Source: Phenylobacterium sp.
Lineage (GTDB): Bacteria; Pseudomonadota; Alphaproteobacteria; Caulobacterales; Caulobacteraceae
NCBI RefSeq assembly: GCF_013911965.1
Contig: NZ_JACESE010000007.1
Location: forward strand, 124,001 to 188,000
Reading direction: 5' to 3'
DNA length: 64,000 nucleotides
Part shown: positions 8,878 to 17,424 of the stretch, piece by piece
How positions within the stretch are numbered: the first letter of the stretch is position 1
Layout of the letters: the number at the start of each line of letters is the position of its first letter
The notes under the pieces: model-generated
The model's database searches: none
What the model was told of the DNA's origin: nothing
The model's input: the letters and a program-made list of their open reading frames with translations, nothing else
Translations under genes and position numbers: made by a program

Positions 8878-9249
8878 GTGCGTTTGGCCCGCCAACTCGA
8901 TCTCGTCGGCAAGTCCGGAACCGTCTACCGCTACACCACCGTGGAGGAGGATCGGATCCTCCCAACCTCGGGCGCCAACTATGTCATCGCCGGTTTCGGC
9001 GAGGACGGCGAGACCCGCATATTCTATGCCGGGGAGACCGAAAGCGTGATCAACGCCGACTGGCGCGATCCGCTGGAGACGGCCCGCCAGCACTGGTCGA
9101 ACGCGGAGATGCTCCTGCGGCTCAACGTGCTCCGCGCCATCCGCGAGGCCGAACAGAACGATCTGGTGGAAGCCTATCGGCCGCCGCTGAATCCCGAGCC
9201 CAGCCGCCGCACGGAAGGCGAGGACAGCCTGGCGTCGCCGGAAGCCTGA
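8878..9249 (+). CDS. Small protein with a degenerate GIY-YIG-like fold (tentative)
   Basis: About 123 aa, no assigned function. The spacing NYVIAGFGEDGETRIFYAGETESV, then a helix with W and R residues, then EAEQNDLVEAYRPPLNPEP, follows the layout of GIY-YIG proteins (GIY...YIG...E...N near PPLN). The GIY and YIG motifs are altered to NYV and YAG, so nuclease activity is doubtful. The ending EqnDLVEAYRPPLNP is the strongest family-like element. Start uncertain: GTG at 8878 has GGGAG only 1 nt upstream, while the in-frame TTG at 8884 has it at 7 nt, a better distance. Divergent from the Mla operon. Confidence 0.6.
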   Translation: MRLARQLDLVGKSGTVYRYTTVEEDRILPTSGANYVIAGFGEDGETRIFYAGETESVINADWRDPLETARQHWSNAEMLLRLNVLRAIREAEQNDLVEAYRPPLNPEPSRRTEGEDSLASPEA

Positions 9250-9286
9250 GGCTTGCCCGGTCGGCGGCGGGCGTCATCCTGGTGAG

Positions 9287-9805
9287 ATGAGCGTCGCCAT
9301 CGTGATCCTGGGCGCGGCCGTCTGGCCGGGCGGAGCGGCAAGTCCCGCCCTCGCGCGGCGGATCGGCTATGGCCTGGAGGCGGCCGGCCGTTGGCCGGAT
9401 GCGCCCATCTTCTGCTCCGGCGGAGTCGGCGACCACCCGCCGTCGGAGGCCGCCGTCATGGCGGCTCACCTCGGCCGTTGCGGGATTGCGTCTGAACGGA
9501 TCGTCCTGGACGAAGACAGCCGCGACACCCTGGAGAACGTGGTCGCCGCCGCGACCTTCATGCGCCGCAGCGGACTCTCTCGCGCCGTGGTCTGCACGGA
9601 CGCCTATCACGTGCCGCGGGCTCGCATGATCTTTGGCCAGCTGGGCCTGGAGGCGGAGGCCGGGCCGGTCATGCCGGCCGGCCGCGGCATGGCCCCTGGC
9701 GAGTGGCGCCGCATGGTGGCGCGTGAACGCCTGGCCTATCCCTACGACTTCGCGGTCACCTGGCTCCGCCGGCGCGAACTCCTGGAGGCGACGAAGCGGA
9801 CCTAG
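9287..9805 (+). CDS. YdcF/SanA-type DUF218 protein
   Basis: 172 aa DUF218 domain: VILGAAVW near the N-terminus, CSGG at 43-46, SEAAVM, DEDSRDTLENVVAAATFMR, and VCTDAYHVPRARMIF. These are the conserved polar motifs of the family, which binds nucleotides in E. coli YdcF and affects the cell envelope in SanA/ElyC. No membrane helix is seen, so it is probably cytoplasmic, unlike SanA. The molecular role is not established. The stop overlaps that of the convergent small gene. Confidence 0.85.
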   Translation: MSVAIVILGAAVWPGGAASPALARRIGYGLEAAGRWPDAPIFCSGGVGDHPPSEAAVMAAHLGRCGIASERIVLDEDSRDTLENVVAAATFMRRSGLSRAVVCTDAYHVPRARMIFGQLGLEAEAGPVMPAGRGMAPGEWRRMVARERLAYPYDFAVTWLRRRELLEATKRT

Positions 9806-9984
9806 TGGGCGAGACCGCCGTCCTCGGCTTCCTCGTCCTCGTCCTCCGGCGGACCCTCCGCGCCATACTGGGCCAGAACCCCATGGACGCCGAGCAGGGC
9901 GTCCTGGCTGACCACGGCGTGCAGCCAGATCTCGAACCGGCCGTCGGGCAGCTGGCGGTACTTCAGTTCGGGGGGCTTGCTCAT
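9802..9984 (-). CDS. Small acidic protein, unknown function
   Basis: 60 aa: MSKPPELKYRQLPDGRFEIW start, hydrophobic centre, then an acidic tail (PPEDEDEEAEDGG). I do not recognise a domain. The in-frame opening upstream to 10110 would add a low-complexity N-terminus and overlap the oxidoreductase gene, so the shorter ATG is preferred, though no clear Shine-Dalgarno is present. It may be cotranscribed with the quinone oxidoreductase 50 bp upstream. The composition and the Lys/Tyr-rich start look like a real small protein rather than a shadow. Confidence 0.5.
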   Translation of the reverse strand: MSKPPELKYRQLPDGRFEIWLHAVVSQDALLGVHGVLAQYGAEGPPEDEDEEAEDGGLAH

Positions 9985-10033
9985 GGGCGGGGGCGAATCG
10001 TCTGCGGCATGGGCGGAGCCTAGCCCATCGGGC

Positions 10034-10954
10034 TCAGGGCAGGCGCACGACGATCTTGCCGCGGACATGCTCGGTCTCCAGCCGCCGTTCGGCCGCGGCG
10101 GCCTGCTCAAGGGGAAAGACCTGGTCGATGGTCGGCATGACGCGCCCGAGATCGATGAGGCGAGCGATCATGGCCAGCTGCTCGCCGTTGGGTTCGACGA
10201 GGAAGCCGACGCCCTTGGCTCCGGAGCCGGCGGCGGCCTCCGCGTCCGGTTCGCCCAGCGTGGAGACGAGCATCCCCCCGGGGCCGAGCACCTCGAACGA
10301 ACGGCGCTGGGTTTCCCCGCCGACCAGGTCCAGCACCAGGTCGACGCGCGGCACGGCCGCCTCGAACCGTTCGGCCCTGTAGTCCACCACGTGGGTTGCG
10401 CCGAGACTGCGGACGAAGTCCCGGTCCTCGCCGCGGCAGGTCGCCGCCACCGTGGCGCCGGCGACGGCGGCGAACTGCACGGCGAAATGGCCGACGCCGC
10501 CGTTGGCGCCGTGGATCAGGACGGTCTGCCCTTCCTTCAGGCCGCCGTGGTCGAAGAGACCCTGCCAGGCGGTGAGCGCGGCCAGCGGCGCCGCGGCGGC
10601 CTGCACGAAGTCGCAACGTTCCGGCTTTCGGGCGCAGATTCTCGCAGGCGCGCTGACGAACTCGGCATGTCCGCCGCGGTCCCAGGGCAGGAGGGCGTAG
10701 ACGGCGTCGCCGGGTGCGAAGTCGGAGACGCCGTGGCCCACGCGGTCGACCGTTCCGGCCATGTCCCGCCCCAGGGTGAGCGGCAGCTTGTCCTTCTCCA
10801 CATAGCCGCCGTTCCGCATCTTGAAGTCGACCGGATTGACGCTGGACGCCTGCACGCGGACCAGGATCTCGCCGGCGGCGGGTTCGGGCAGGGGCTGGTC
10901 TTCGATCCTCAGGGCTTCGGGGCCGCCGAACTCGTGGATCCGCACCGCTTTCAT
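10034..10954 (-). CDS. NADPH:quinone reductase-like medium-chain oxidoreductase
   Basis: 306 aa, zeta-crystallin/QOR type of the MDR family. N-terminal GroES-like domain (LPLTLGRDMAGTVDRVG), then a Rossmann domain with HGANGGVGHFAVQFA as the NADPH loop. No zinc-binding Cys/His set is present, so it is a zinc-free reductase of quinones or alpha,beta-unsaturated carbonyls. The ATG at 10954 has AGGAG about 6 nt upstream and opens with MKAVRIHEFGGPE, the family N-terminus. Divergent from the aldehyde dehydrogenase (88 bp between starts). Confidence 0.92.
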   Translation of the reverse strand: MKAVRIHEFGGPEALRIEDQPLPEPAAGEILVRVQASSVNPVDFKMRNGGYVEKDKLPLTLGRDMAGTVDRVGHGVSDFAPGDAVYALLPWDRGGHAEFVSAPARICARKPERCDFVQAAAAPLAALTAWQGLFDHGGLKEGQTVLIHGANGGVGHFAVQFAAVAGATVAATCRGEDRDFVRSLGATHVVDYRAERFEAAVPRVDLVLDLVGGETQRRSFEVLGPGGMLVSTLGEPDAEAAAGSGAKGVGFLVEPNGEQLAMIARLIDLGRVMPTIDQVFPLEQAAAAERRLETEHVRGKIVVRLP

Positions 10955-11042
10955 CTGACGCTCCTGGCTTGCGGGACTTTGGCCGCGAACCGGTCGGCGG
11001 GGTTGCGGGTTCCCTGGACGAGCCTTTCGCCAGGAGACACAC

Positions 11043-12578
11043 ATGGACGACGCCGCCAGCCGCGGCCGCCCCGGGCGCGCCCGATCCCCTCTCGACCGCA
11101 TCTTCGTGGACGGCGCATGGCGCGAAGGGCGCGCCAGACGGCGCCCGGACCACAATCCCTACAACGGCGAGGTGATCGCCGAGATCGCGCAGGCCGACGC
11201 CGCCGACCTCGACGCGGCCTACGCGGCGGCGAGCCGCGCCCAGAAGGACTGGGCCGCGCGCCTGCCGCGCGAGCGGGCGGCGATCATGAGCAAGGCCGCC
11301 GCCGTCATGGAAGCCCGCCGCGAGGAGATCATCGACTGGCTGATCGAGGAAAGCGGCTCCACCCGGCTGAAGGCGACCCTGGAATGGACCGCCGTCCAGG
11401 GCGGCATGCTCGAGGCCGCCGCCCTGCCGCACATGGTCGAGGGTCGCATTCCGCCGCCGACCTTCCCGGGCAAGGCGGCCCGCGTCCTGCGAAAGCCGGT
11501 CGGCGTGGTGGGCGTCATCAGCCCCTGGAACTGGCCGCTGCAGCTCTCCAACCGTTCCGTCGCCCCGGCGCTCGCCGTGGGCAATGCGGTGGTGCTGAAG
11601 CCCGCCAGCGATACGCCGGTGACCGGCGGCCTGCTGCTCGCCAGCATCTTCGAGGAGGCGGGCCTTCCGGCGGGCGTGCTGAACGTGGTTCCGGGCCCCG
11701 GCAGCGAGATCGGCGACGCCTTCATCGCCCATCCGGCGCCGCGGGTGATCTCCTTCACCGGCTCGACCGAGGTGGGACGCGGCGTGGCGCGGAAGGTGGC
11801 CGACGCCGAGATCATCAAGCAGCTCGAGCTCGAACTGGGCGGCAACAGCCCGCTCGTGGTCCTGGCGGACGCCGACCTGGACTACGCCGTGGAGGCCGCC
11901 GCCTGGGGCAAGTTCCTGCACCAGGGCCAGATCTGCATGATCGCCAACCGGCTGGTGGTGGAGGACGCCATCTATGAGGACTTCGTCGAGCGTTTCGCCG
12001 CCAAGGTCCGCACTCTCGGGGTGGGCGATCCGGCCAGATCCTCCACCTTCATCGGCCCGATCATCAACGACAGCCAACTGGAGAGCATCCGCAAGACGAT
12101 CGAAGCGGCCCGGGCCGACGGTCTTCGCGAGGTGGTCGGCGGGGACGCCGAGGGCCGCGTTCTGCCGCCCCACGTCTTCGCCGACGTGCCGGAGGATCAT
12201 CGCGAGCTCGCCCAGTCGGAGATCTTCGGCCCTGTGGCGCCCATCATCCGCGCTCGCGACGAAGCCGACGCTCTGCGGATCGCCAACGCGACGGATCGCG
12301 GCCTCTCGGCGGCGGTCTTCACGCGCGACGTGGAGCGGGGCGTCCGCTTCGCCGAACAGATCGAGAGCGGCATGGCCCACGTGAACGATCAGCCGGTCAA
12401 CGACCTGCCGTTCAACCCCTTCGGCGGCGAGAAGAATTCCGGCCTTGGCCGGTTCAACGGGGCATGGGCGGTGGAGGCCTTCACCACCGACCAGTGGATC
12501 ACCGTGCAGCGCGAGCCGCGGTCATTCCCGTTCGCGGCGGAGCAGGAGACGGGCGAGGCGGCCTCGGCGGGCGGCTGA
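11043..12578 (+). CDS. NAD(P)-dependent aldehyde dehydrogenase
   Basis: 511 aa, class of soluble ALDHs. The active site is complete: Glu264 in LELGGNSP, Cys298 in GQICM, the ISPWNWPL Asn loop, the cofactor motif FTGSTEVG and NPFGGEKNSGLGRF near the end. It resembles vanillin/benzaldehyde-type ALDHs, but the substrate is not fixed by the sequence. AGGAG lies 8 nt before the ATG. About 20 Arg-rich residues precede the usual start (FVDGAW), a modest N-terminal extension. Single gene, convergent with the methyltransferase. Confidence 0.93.
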   Translation: MDDAASRGRPGRARSPLDRIFVDGAWREGRARRRPDHNPYNGEVIAEIAQADAADLDAAYAAASRAQKDWAARLPRERAAIMSKAAAVMEARREEIIDWLIEESGSTRLKATLEWTAVQGGMLEAAALPHMVEGRIPPPTFPGKAARVLRKPVGVVGVISPWNWPLQLSNRSVAPALAVGNAVVLKPASDTPVTGGLLLASIFEEAGLPAGVLNVVPGPGSEIGDAFIAHPAPRVISFTGSTEVGRGVARKVADAEIIKQLELELGGNSPLVVLADADLDYAVEAAAWGKFLHQGQICMIANRLVVEDAIYEDFVERFAAKVRTLGVGDPARSSTFIGPIINDSQLESIRKTIEAARADGLREVVGGDAEGRVLPPHVFADVPEDHRELAQSEIFGPVAPIIRARDEADALRIANATDRGLSAAVFTRDVERGVRFAEQIESGMAHVNDQPVNDLPFNPFGGEKNSGLGRFNGAWAVEAFTTDQWITVQREPRSFPFAAEQETGEAASAGG

Positions 12579-12581
12579 ACG

Positions 12582-13388
12582 TCAGACTGTCCGGCGACGC
12601 AGGACGGCGATGGCCTGGACGGGCGCGTCGAGCTGGCCTGGACGGATTTCGCAGACCTCGAGCTGGGCCGGAAGCAGCGCGCGGAAGCCCTGCCGCGTGG
12701 TCCAGCTCGACATGTAGTTGGAGCCCTCCAGCGCGTCGTTGAGAACGAAGTAGCCGTCCAGGGCGATCTGCGCCTGCGCTTCGGGCGGCCCCCAGGCGCG
12801 GGCATAGTCATCGTCATGGAAGGTGACCATGGCGAGGCCGCCGGGCTTGAGGACCCGCGCCATCTCCGCCAGCCAGGCGCGGGCGACGCCTTCGCGCAGA
12901 TGGGTCAGGACCGAATAGGCGTAGATGACCTCGATCGATTCCGGCGCCAGGTCCGAAGGCGGCTTCAAGGGATTGCGGCGGTAGCTCCCGGGCAGATGGG
13001 CCGCACACCATTCCACGAGGCGGGGGTTTATGTCCGTGCCTCGGAACGCGCCGCCGCCGTTCAGCACCACGGGCGCGGTCCACCGGGCGATCCGGCCGCA
13101 GCCGCAGCCGAGATCCCAGACCGAAAGCCCCGACTCGAAGGGCGAGCCGTGCCGGCGCGCCAGGTCCATGAAACGTTCCGCATCGGCGCGTCCGCGATGG
13201 GAGAACCATTTCGGATCGGCGGCCCCGCCGACCAGCACCCGCAGCTCCGCCGGGGGCAGGGGGCGGCCGTCATCGAAGGCCTCGACGTCCGCCTGAGCCA
13301 GCCGGCGCTCCTGCGCGCGGTGCAGGGGCCCGATCAGACCGCTGAGCTCGAGCGCCCGATGTGCGACTTTCCGCCAGCCCGTCCGCAT
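12582..13388 (-). CDS. Class I SAM-dependent methyltransferase
   Basis: 268 aa. Motif I VWDLGCGCGRIAR binds S-adenosylmethionine; the acidic residue at the end of strand 2 is in GTDINPRLVEWC; IYAYSVLTHL and LKPGGLAMVTFHD are motifs II/III. The substrate is unknown. The opening with HRALELSGLIGPLHRAQE precedes the methyltransferase fold. The ATG at 13388 has GGAG 11 nt upstream; the frame is open to 13442 but the added stretch looks non-coding. It ends 4 bp from the convergent aldehyde dehydrogenase. Confidence 0.85.
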   Translation of the reverse strand: MRTGWRKVAHRALELSGLIGPLHRAQERRLAQADVEAFDDGRPLPPAELRVLVGGAADPKWFSHRGRADAERFMDLARRHGSPFESGLSVWDLGCGCGRIARWTAPVVLNGGGAFRGTDINPRLVEWCAAHLPGSYRRNPLKPPSDLAPESIEVIYAYSVLTHLREGVARAWLAEMARVLKPGGLAMVTFHDDDYARAWGPPEAQAQIALDGYFVLNDALEGSNYMSSWTTRQGFRALLPAQLEVCEIRPGQLDAPVQAIAVLRRRTV

Positions 13389-13482
13389 ATGCCTACTCCG
13401 TGCGTTCTCCGCAGGCTTCGGTAGAGCGATTCTGTGGCGCAATTTCCGGTGGCGGACCCGTGCGACGCCTCGCCCGCCGCGC

Positions 13483-14472
13483 TCAGCGGGCGGCGGCCTG
13501 CGTATGGCTCAGAGTCTCGCCAAGCCACCGGGCGCCGTCCTGAAGGGCGCGCGCCGCGAGGTCGGATATGGAGACCGCCTCCAGAAAACTGTGCGACGCG
13601 CCGGCATAGACCTGCGCCTGCGCTGCTACCTTCTCGGCGCGGAGGCGGGCGGCCAGCGTGTGACTCTGGCCGGCCAGCACGTCGCACTCCGGGATGGTCA
13701 GGAAGACGGGCGGAAGACCGGCCAGTTCGGCCCGAGCCGGAACGGCGAGGGGGTTCTGCGCATCTTCCGGCCGCGCCAGATAGGCGTTCCAGTAGACGGG
13801 CATCTCCTCGGCCAGCAGCATGTAGCCGTCGCCGCCGTAGCGGGCGACGTCCTGCGGATCCAGGTCCACGTCGAAGGCGCCGTAGTTCAGCAGCAGGGCC
13901 GAGATCACGTCGGGCCGCCCCTCGTCCCGCAGCTTCACCGCTGCGGCCAGGGACATGTTCCCGCCGACCGAGTCGCCGCCGACGGCGATCCGCGCCGGAT
14001 CGGCCGCCGGGCCGACGCCGCCGGCCGCCACCCATTCGATGGCCGCGACGCACTGGTTGAGGGCGCGGGGAAACTTAGCTTCGGGCGAGCGGTCATAGTC
14101 GACGCCGACCACCACCACGCCCGCCCGCGCCGCGTACTCCCGCATTACGCGGTCGTGCGTCTCCAGGCTGAACAGGATCCAGCCGCCGCCATGGATATAG
14201 ACCAGGACCGGCTTGCCCGGCCGGGGGTCGGGGTCGTGGATGCGCACACGCAACGGCCCCTGGGCGGTGCGGATCATGCGATCGTCGCTGGCGCGCATCT
14301 TCGGCCCGCCGGCGCGCCAGGGCGCGCGCACCTTCTCCGCCACCTCTCGCGCCTCGGCGGGGGAGAGTGTCCGGCCTGCCGCGTAGCGCGCGTGGTCCGC
14401 CCCGGTGCGGGCGATGAATTCGCGCACCGCCGCATCGAGATCGCGACCGGCCTGGCTGAGGATCGGGGTCAT
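13483..14472 (-). CDS. Alpha/beta hydrolase, hormone-sensitive lipase (type IV esterase) family
   Basis: 329 aa. HGGGW at residues 94-98 forms the oxyanion hole, GDSVGGN at 166-172 holds nucleophile S168, the Asp is in PECDVLAGQS and the His in GASHSFLEAV. Cytoplasmic esterase of short acyl esters; the natural substrate is unknown. It is divergent from the AraC-type regulator (143 bp between starts), which probably controls it (inference from layout). Confidence 0.92.
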   Translation of the reverse strand: MTPILSQAGRDLDAAVREFIARTGADHARYAAGRTLSPAEAREVAEKVRAPWRAGGPKMRASDDRMIRTAQGPLRVRIHDPDPRPGKPVLVYIHGGGWILFSLETHDRVMREYAARAGVVVVGVDYDRSPEAKFPRALNQCVAAIEWVAAGGVGPAADPARIAVGGDSVGGNMSLAAAVKLRDEGRPDVISALLLNYGAFDVDLDPQDVARYGGDGYMLLAEEMPVYWNAYLARPEDAQNPLAVPARAELAGLPPVFLTIPECDVLAGQSHTLAARLRAEKVAAQAQVYAGASHSFLEAVSISDLAARALQDGARWLGETLSHTQAAAR

Positions 14473-14615
14473 GAGACGTCCTGGAGAAGGAGATGGTGGC
14501 GACCGGCGCCCAAGGCGCAGGCAAGGCGCCCGCGAAGCGTGCGTCCGGCGCTGCTATCCGGATGCGCGGTGGCTCGCCATCGACTATCGGCCCACGACTG
14601 TCTAGCGTGGGCCAC

Positions 14616-15401
14616 ATGCAGAGGAGCACGCGCGGCGAGGACTACCAGCACGTGCCGCGACCCATCGCGGTGCTGGTCGACGAGTACCCGCCGCACTTCA
14701 TCGACCCGCCCCACAGCCACGAGCGGGCGCAGCTGCTCTACGGCAGCGCGGGGGTGATGTCGGTGATGACCGACGAGACCAGCTTCACCATTCCGCCGCA
14801 GCGTGCGGTCTGGATGCCGGCGGGCGTGCGCCACCAGGCGCTTTGCCGGGGCCACGTGTCGCTGCGGACCCTCTATGTCGAGCCCGGCGCCGATGCGCGC
14901 CTGCCCAAGCGGTGCCAGGTGCTGAAGGTTAGCAACCTTCTGCGCGAGCTGATCCTGGAGGCCTCGGAGCTGCCGGTGGAATACGCCCTGGACGGGCGCG
15001 AGGCGCGGATCATGGCTCTGATCCTGGACGAGATCGCCGTCGCCACGGAACACCCGGTCTCCGCCCTGCAGGTGCCCATGCCGCGCGACGCCCGCCTGCT
15101 TCGCACCTGCCGGGAGGTGATGGACGCGCCGGGCGAGGAGCGAGACCTCGACCACTATGCCGACCTGTCCGGCATGGGGCGTCGCACCTTCACCCGCAGC
15201 TTCCGGCGCGAGACGGGCATCAGCTTCAGCGAGTGGCGCCAGCAGGTGCGCCTGGCCCACGCCCTTTCGCTGCTGTCCCTGGGCGGGTCGGTCACCACGG
15301 TGGCCTTCGAGGTGGGCTACAACAGCCCCAGCGCCTTCACCGCCATGTTCCATCGCGCCTTCGGCGTGGCGCCCAGCCAGTATTTCGACGCCGCGCACTG
15401 A
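14616..15401 (+). CDS. AraC-family transcriptional regulator
   Basis: 261 aa. N-terminal cupin-like sensing half (PPHFIDPPHSHERAQLLYGSAG, then IPPQRAVWMPAGVRHQ) and C-terminal double HTH with the family signature VTTVAFEVGYNSPSAFTAMFHRAFGVAPSQYF (read in two parts). The frame is open to 14493, but the chosen ATG starts just before the conserved HVPRPIAVLVDEYPP. The cupin metal-binding His are present, so a small ligand is expected. Likely regulator of the divergent esterase gene; it may also see products of the convergent amidase operon. Confidence 0.9.
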   Translation: MQRSTRGEDYQHVPRPIAVLVDEYPPHFIDPPHSHERAQLLYGSAGVMSVMTDETSFTIPPQRAVWMPAGVRHQALCRGHVSLRTLYVEPGADARLPKRCQVLKVSNLLRELILEASELPVEYALDGREARIMALILDEIAVATEHPVSALQVPMPRDARLLRTCREVMDAPGEERDLDHYADLSGMGRRTFTRSFRRETGISFSEWRQQVRLAHALSLLSLGGSVTTVAFEVGYNSPSAFTAMFHRAFGVAPSQYFDAAH

Positions 15402-15403
15402 CC

Positions 15404-16024
15404 TCAGCGCCCCGCGCCGTGGCGGGCCATGAGATCGGCGAGCGGAGACTGTCCCTCGCCGCGGAGCCCCTCGAGAATGTCGGCGAAGACGTCGTCGCGC
15501 TCGTCCTGGCCGAGCTTGAAGACGGCCCGGCTGGCGCGAATATCGGCGCGGAACCCCACCACCCCGCGGGACAGGCCGGCGTAACGGGCCCCCATCTCCG
15601 CCACCGTCCAGGCCCTGGGCCGGCCGGCCTCCATGGCCCCGACCAGGTCGGTCAGCAGCGCCGCCGTCTCCTCAGGCGTCTCGGTGAAGGTGAGCTGGCA
15701 GTCGAAGGCCGCGCAGGCATAGTTCCAGGACGGCGCCTGGGTGCGGTCGGCCATCCAGGAGGGGGAGACATAGCCGTGCTCCCCCATGAACAGCACGAGC
15801 GCCCGCGGATCGGCGCGCAGGCGGGCGATCTGCGGGTTGGAACGGCCGAAATGGCCGACCAGGGCGACGAGCCGCCCGTCCGCGTCCAGGCCAGGGCGCA
15901 GGGGCAGGGGCGTGGCGCCGAACGCCTTGCCCGCGCTGACCACCCAGGCGAAGGGGTGGCGGCGGACGAGGTCGAGCACGTCGGCCTCGGACCGGGGCGC
16001 GAACTTTTCCGGGGGCGCGTCCAT
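15404..16024 (-). CDS. PaiB-type FMN-binding protein
   Basis: 206 aa of the PaiB (FMN-binding split barrel) family: HPFAWVVS, GHFGRSNPQ, VLFMGEHGYVSPSWM and the C-terminal KLGQDERDDV, matching the KLSQN pattern of the family. PaiB from Bacillus represses sporulation/protease genes, but most members are uncharacterised and may be FMN or heme enzymes. The start overlaps the amidase stop (ATGA), so it is the last gene of the TonB receptor - peptidase - amidase operon. Confidence 0.88.
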   Translation of the reverse strand: MDAPPEKFAPRSEADVLDLVRRHPFAWVVSAGKAFGATPLPLRPGLDADGRLVALVGHFGRSNPQIARLRADPRALVLFMGEHGYVSPSWMADRTQAPSWNYACAAFDCQLTFTETPEETAALLTDLVGAMEAGRPRAWTVAEMGARYAGLSRGVVGFRADIRASRAVFKLGQDERDDVFADILEGLRGEGQSPLADLMARHGAGR

Positions 16025-17424
16025 CAGGCGCCCCCCGCGACGGAGGCCGCCGGCCAGCGGTCCCGCCAGGGCGCCGCAGCCTCCAGTTCGAAGGCCAGGG
16101 CCAGCAGCCGGTCCTCCTGCCCACGGTCGGCGGCGAACATGACCCCCAGCGGCAGCCCGTCGGCGTCCCAGGCGAGCGGCAGGGTTATGGCCGGCGTGCC
16201 GGAGAGGTTCTGCAGGGGCGTGTAGCCGCACCAGCCGAACATGCGCTCCATCAGGAGGTCCGCGGGCTGGTCGGGCGCCATCTCGCCGATGGGCGGCGGC
16301 GGGGCCGAGAGCGTTGGCGTCAGCAGCACGTCGAACCTGCCGTAGAAGGCGGCGAGCTGGCGCGGCAGGACGGCGAGCTGGCCCAGCGCGGCTTCCAGAT
16401 CCGCGCCCGTCAGCCCGGCGGCGATGTCGCCGAGCGCGCAGGTCCAGGGCTCCAGGCAGGCGGCCGGGTCGCGGCCGCTGGCGCGCACGGCGTCGACGCA
16501 GTCGGCGCCGATATGGCTCCACAGCACGCGCTCGGCCCGGTCGGCGGCGGGGCCGTCGATGTCGGGCCAGGCCTCGACGACCTCATGGCCCAGTCCACGG
16601 CACAGCGCCACGGCCTGCTCGAGGGCGGCCTTCAGGCTCGGATGCGGCTCTGCGCCGGCGAGCGTGCGGGCGGCGTAGGCGATGCGCAGGCGCCGCGGAC
16701 TGGCGGCCGTCACCGGCGGGGCCCGATCCGGCCGCGCCAGGGCGAAGCCGGCGGCCACGTCGCGGACGCTGCGGGCCATCAGGGCGTCGCCCACCAGCAG
16801 GTCCTCCACCACATGACGGGCGCGGACCCGCACCGTCGTCCCGCGCCCGGGCTTCAGGCCGGGGAGGCCGCAGGCGGAGGAGGGGATGCGGATCGAGCCG
16901 GCGCCGTCGCTGCCGTGGGCCAGCGGCACAAGTCCGGCGGCCACCGCCGCGCCCGCGCCGCCGCTGGAGCCGCCGGGCGAGCGGGCGAGGTTCCAGGGGT
17001 TCCGGGTCACTGGTCCGATCTTCGGCTCCGTCACCGGCAGGAGGCCGAACTCCGGCATGGCCGACTTGCCGAGCGGGATCAGGCCCGCGGCGTCCAGCCG
17101 TTCGACATAGGCGAAGGCCGCAGCCTTCGGCTGCTCGTCCCGGCTGGCCGACCCGCCGCGGCTGGGCAGGCCCGGATAGTCCAGCGAATCCTTCAGCAGA
17201 TAGGGGGCGCCGGCCAGCGGATGATCGGGCAGGGGCCCGGCCGCACGGGCCCGGGCGAGGTCATAGGCGCGCCAGCTCACGGCGGCGATGTCCGGGTCCA
17301 GCGCCTCGATGCGCAGGATGGCGGCCTCGACCAGTTCGGTCGCGCTCAGCTCGCCCCGGCGGGCGAGGGCGGACTGGTCGTGGGCGTCGAGGCGGCCGAG
17401 CGCGAGCGCGTCGGAGAGCTTCAT
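16024..17424 (-). CDS. Amidase signature enzyme
   Basis: 466 aa. The Ser-cisSer-Lys triad is complete: K78 in LLKDSLD, cis-Ser 153 in GGSSGG, nucleophile S178 in SDGAGSIRIPSS. Hydrolyses a carboxamide, possibly a peptide amide or aryl amide. It lacks a signal peptide, so it is cytoplasmic and acts after uptake. Flanked by 4-bp overlaps with the S9 peptidase gene upstream and the PaiB gene downstream, so the three are tightly coupled. Not GatA: no GatB or GatC nearby and the surroundings are catabolic. Confidence 0.9.
   Translation of the reverse strand: MKLSDALALGRLDAHDQSALARRGELSATELVEAAILRIEALDPDIAAVSWRAYDLARARAAGPLPDHPLAGAPYLLKDSLDYPGLPSRGGSASRDEQPKAAAFAYVERLDAAGLIPLGKSAMPEFGLLPVTEPKIGPVTRNPWNLARSPGGSSGGAGAAVAAGLVPLAHGSDGAGSIRIPSSACGLPGLKPGRGTTVRVRARHVVEDLLVGDALMARSVRDVAAGFALARPDRAPPVTAASPRRLRIAYAARTLAGAEPHPSLKAALEQAVALCRGLGHEVVEAWPDIDGPAADRAERVLWSHIGADCVDAVRASGRDPAACLEPWTCALGDIAAGLTGADLEAALGQLAVLPRQLAAFYGRFDVLLTPTLSAPPPPIGEMAPDQPADLLMERMFGWCGYTPLQNLSGTPAITLPLAWDADGLPLGVMFAADRGQEDRLLALAFELEAAAPWRDRWPAASVAGGA

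Noticed and set aside
10107-12380. 757-codon minus-strand open frame
   Set aside because: Antisense to the aldehyde dehydrogenase and out of frame with the quinone oxidoreductase; no family resemblance.
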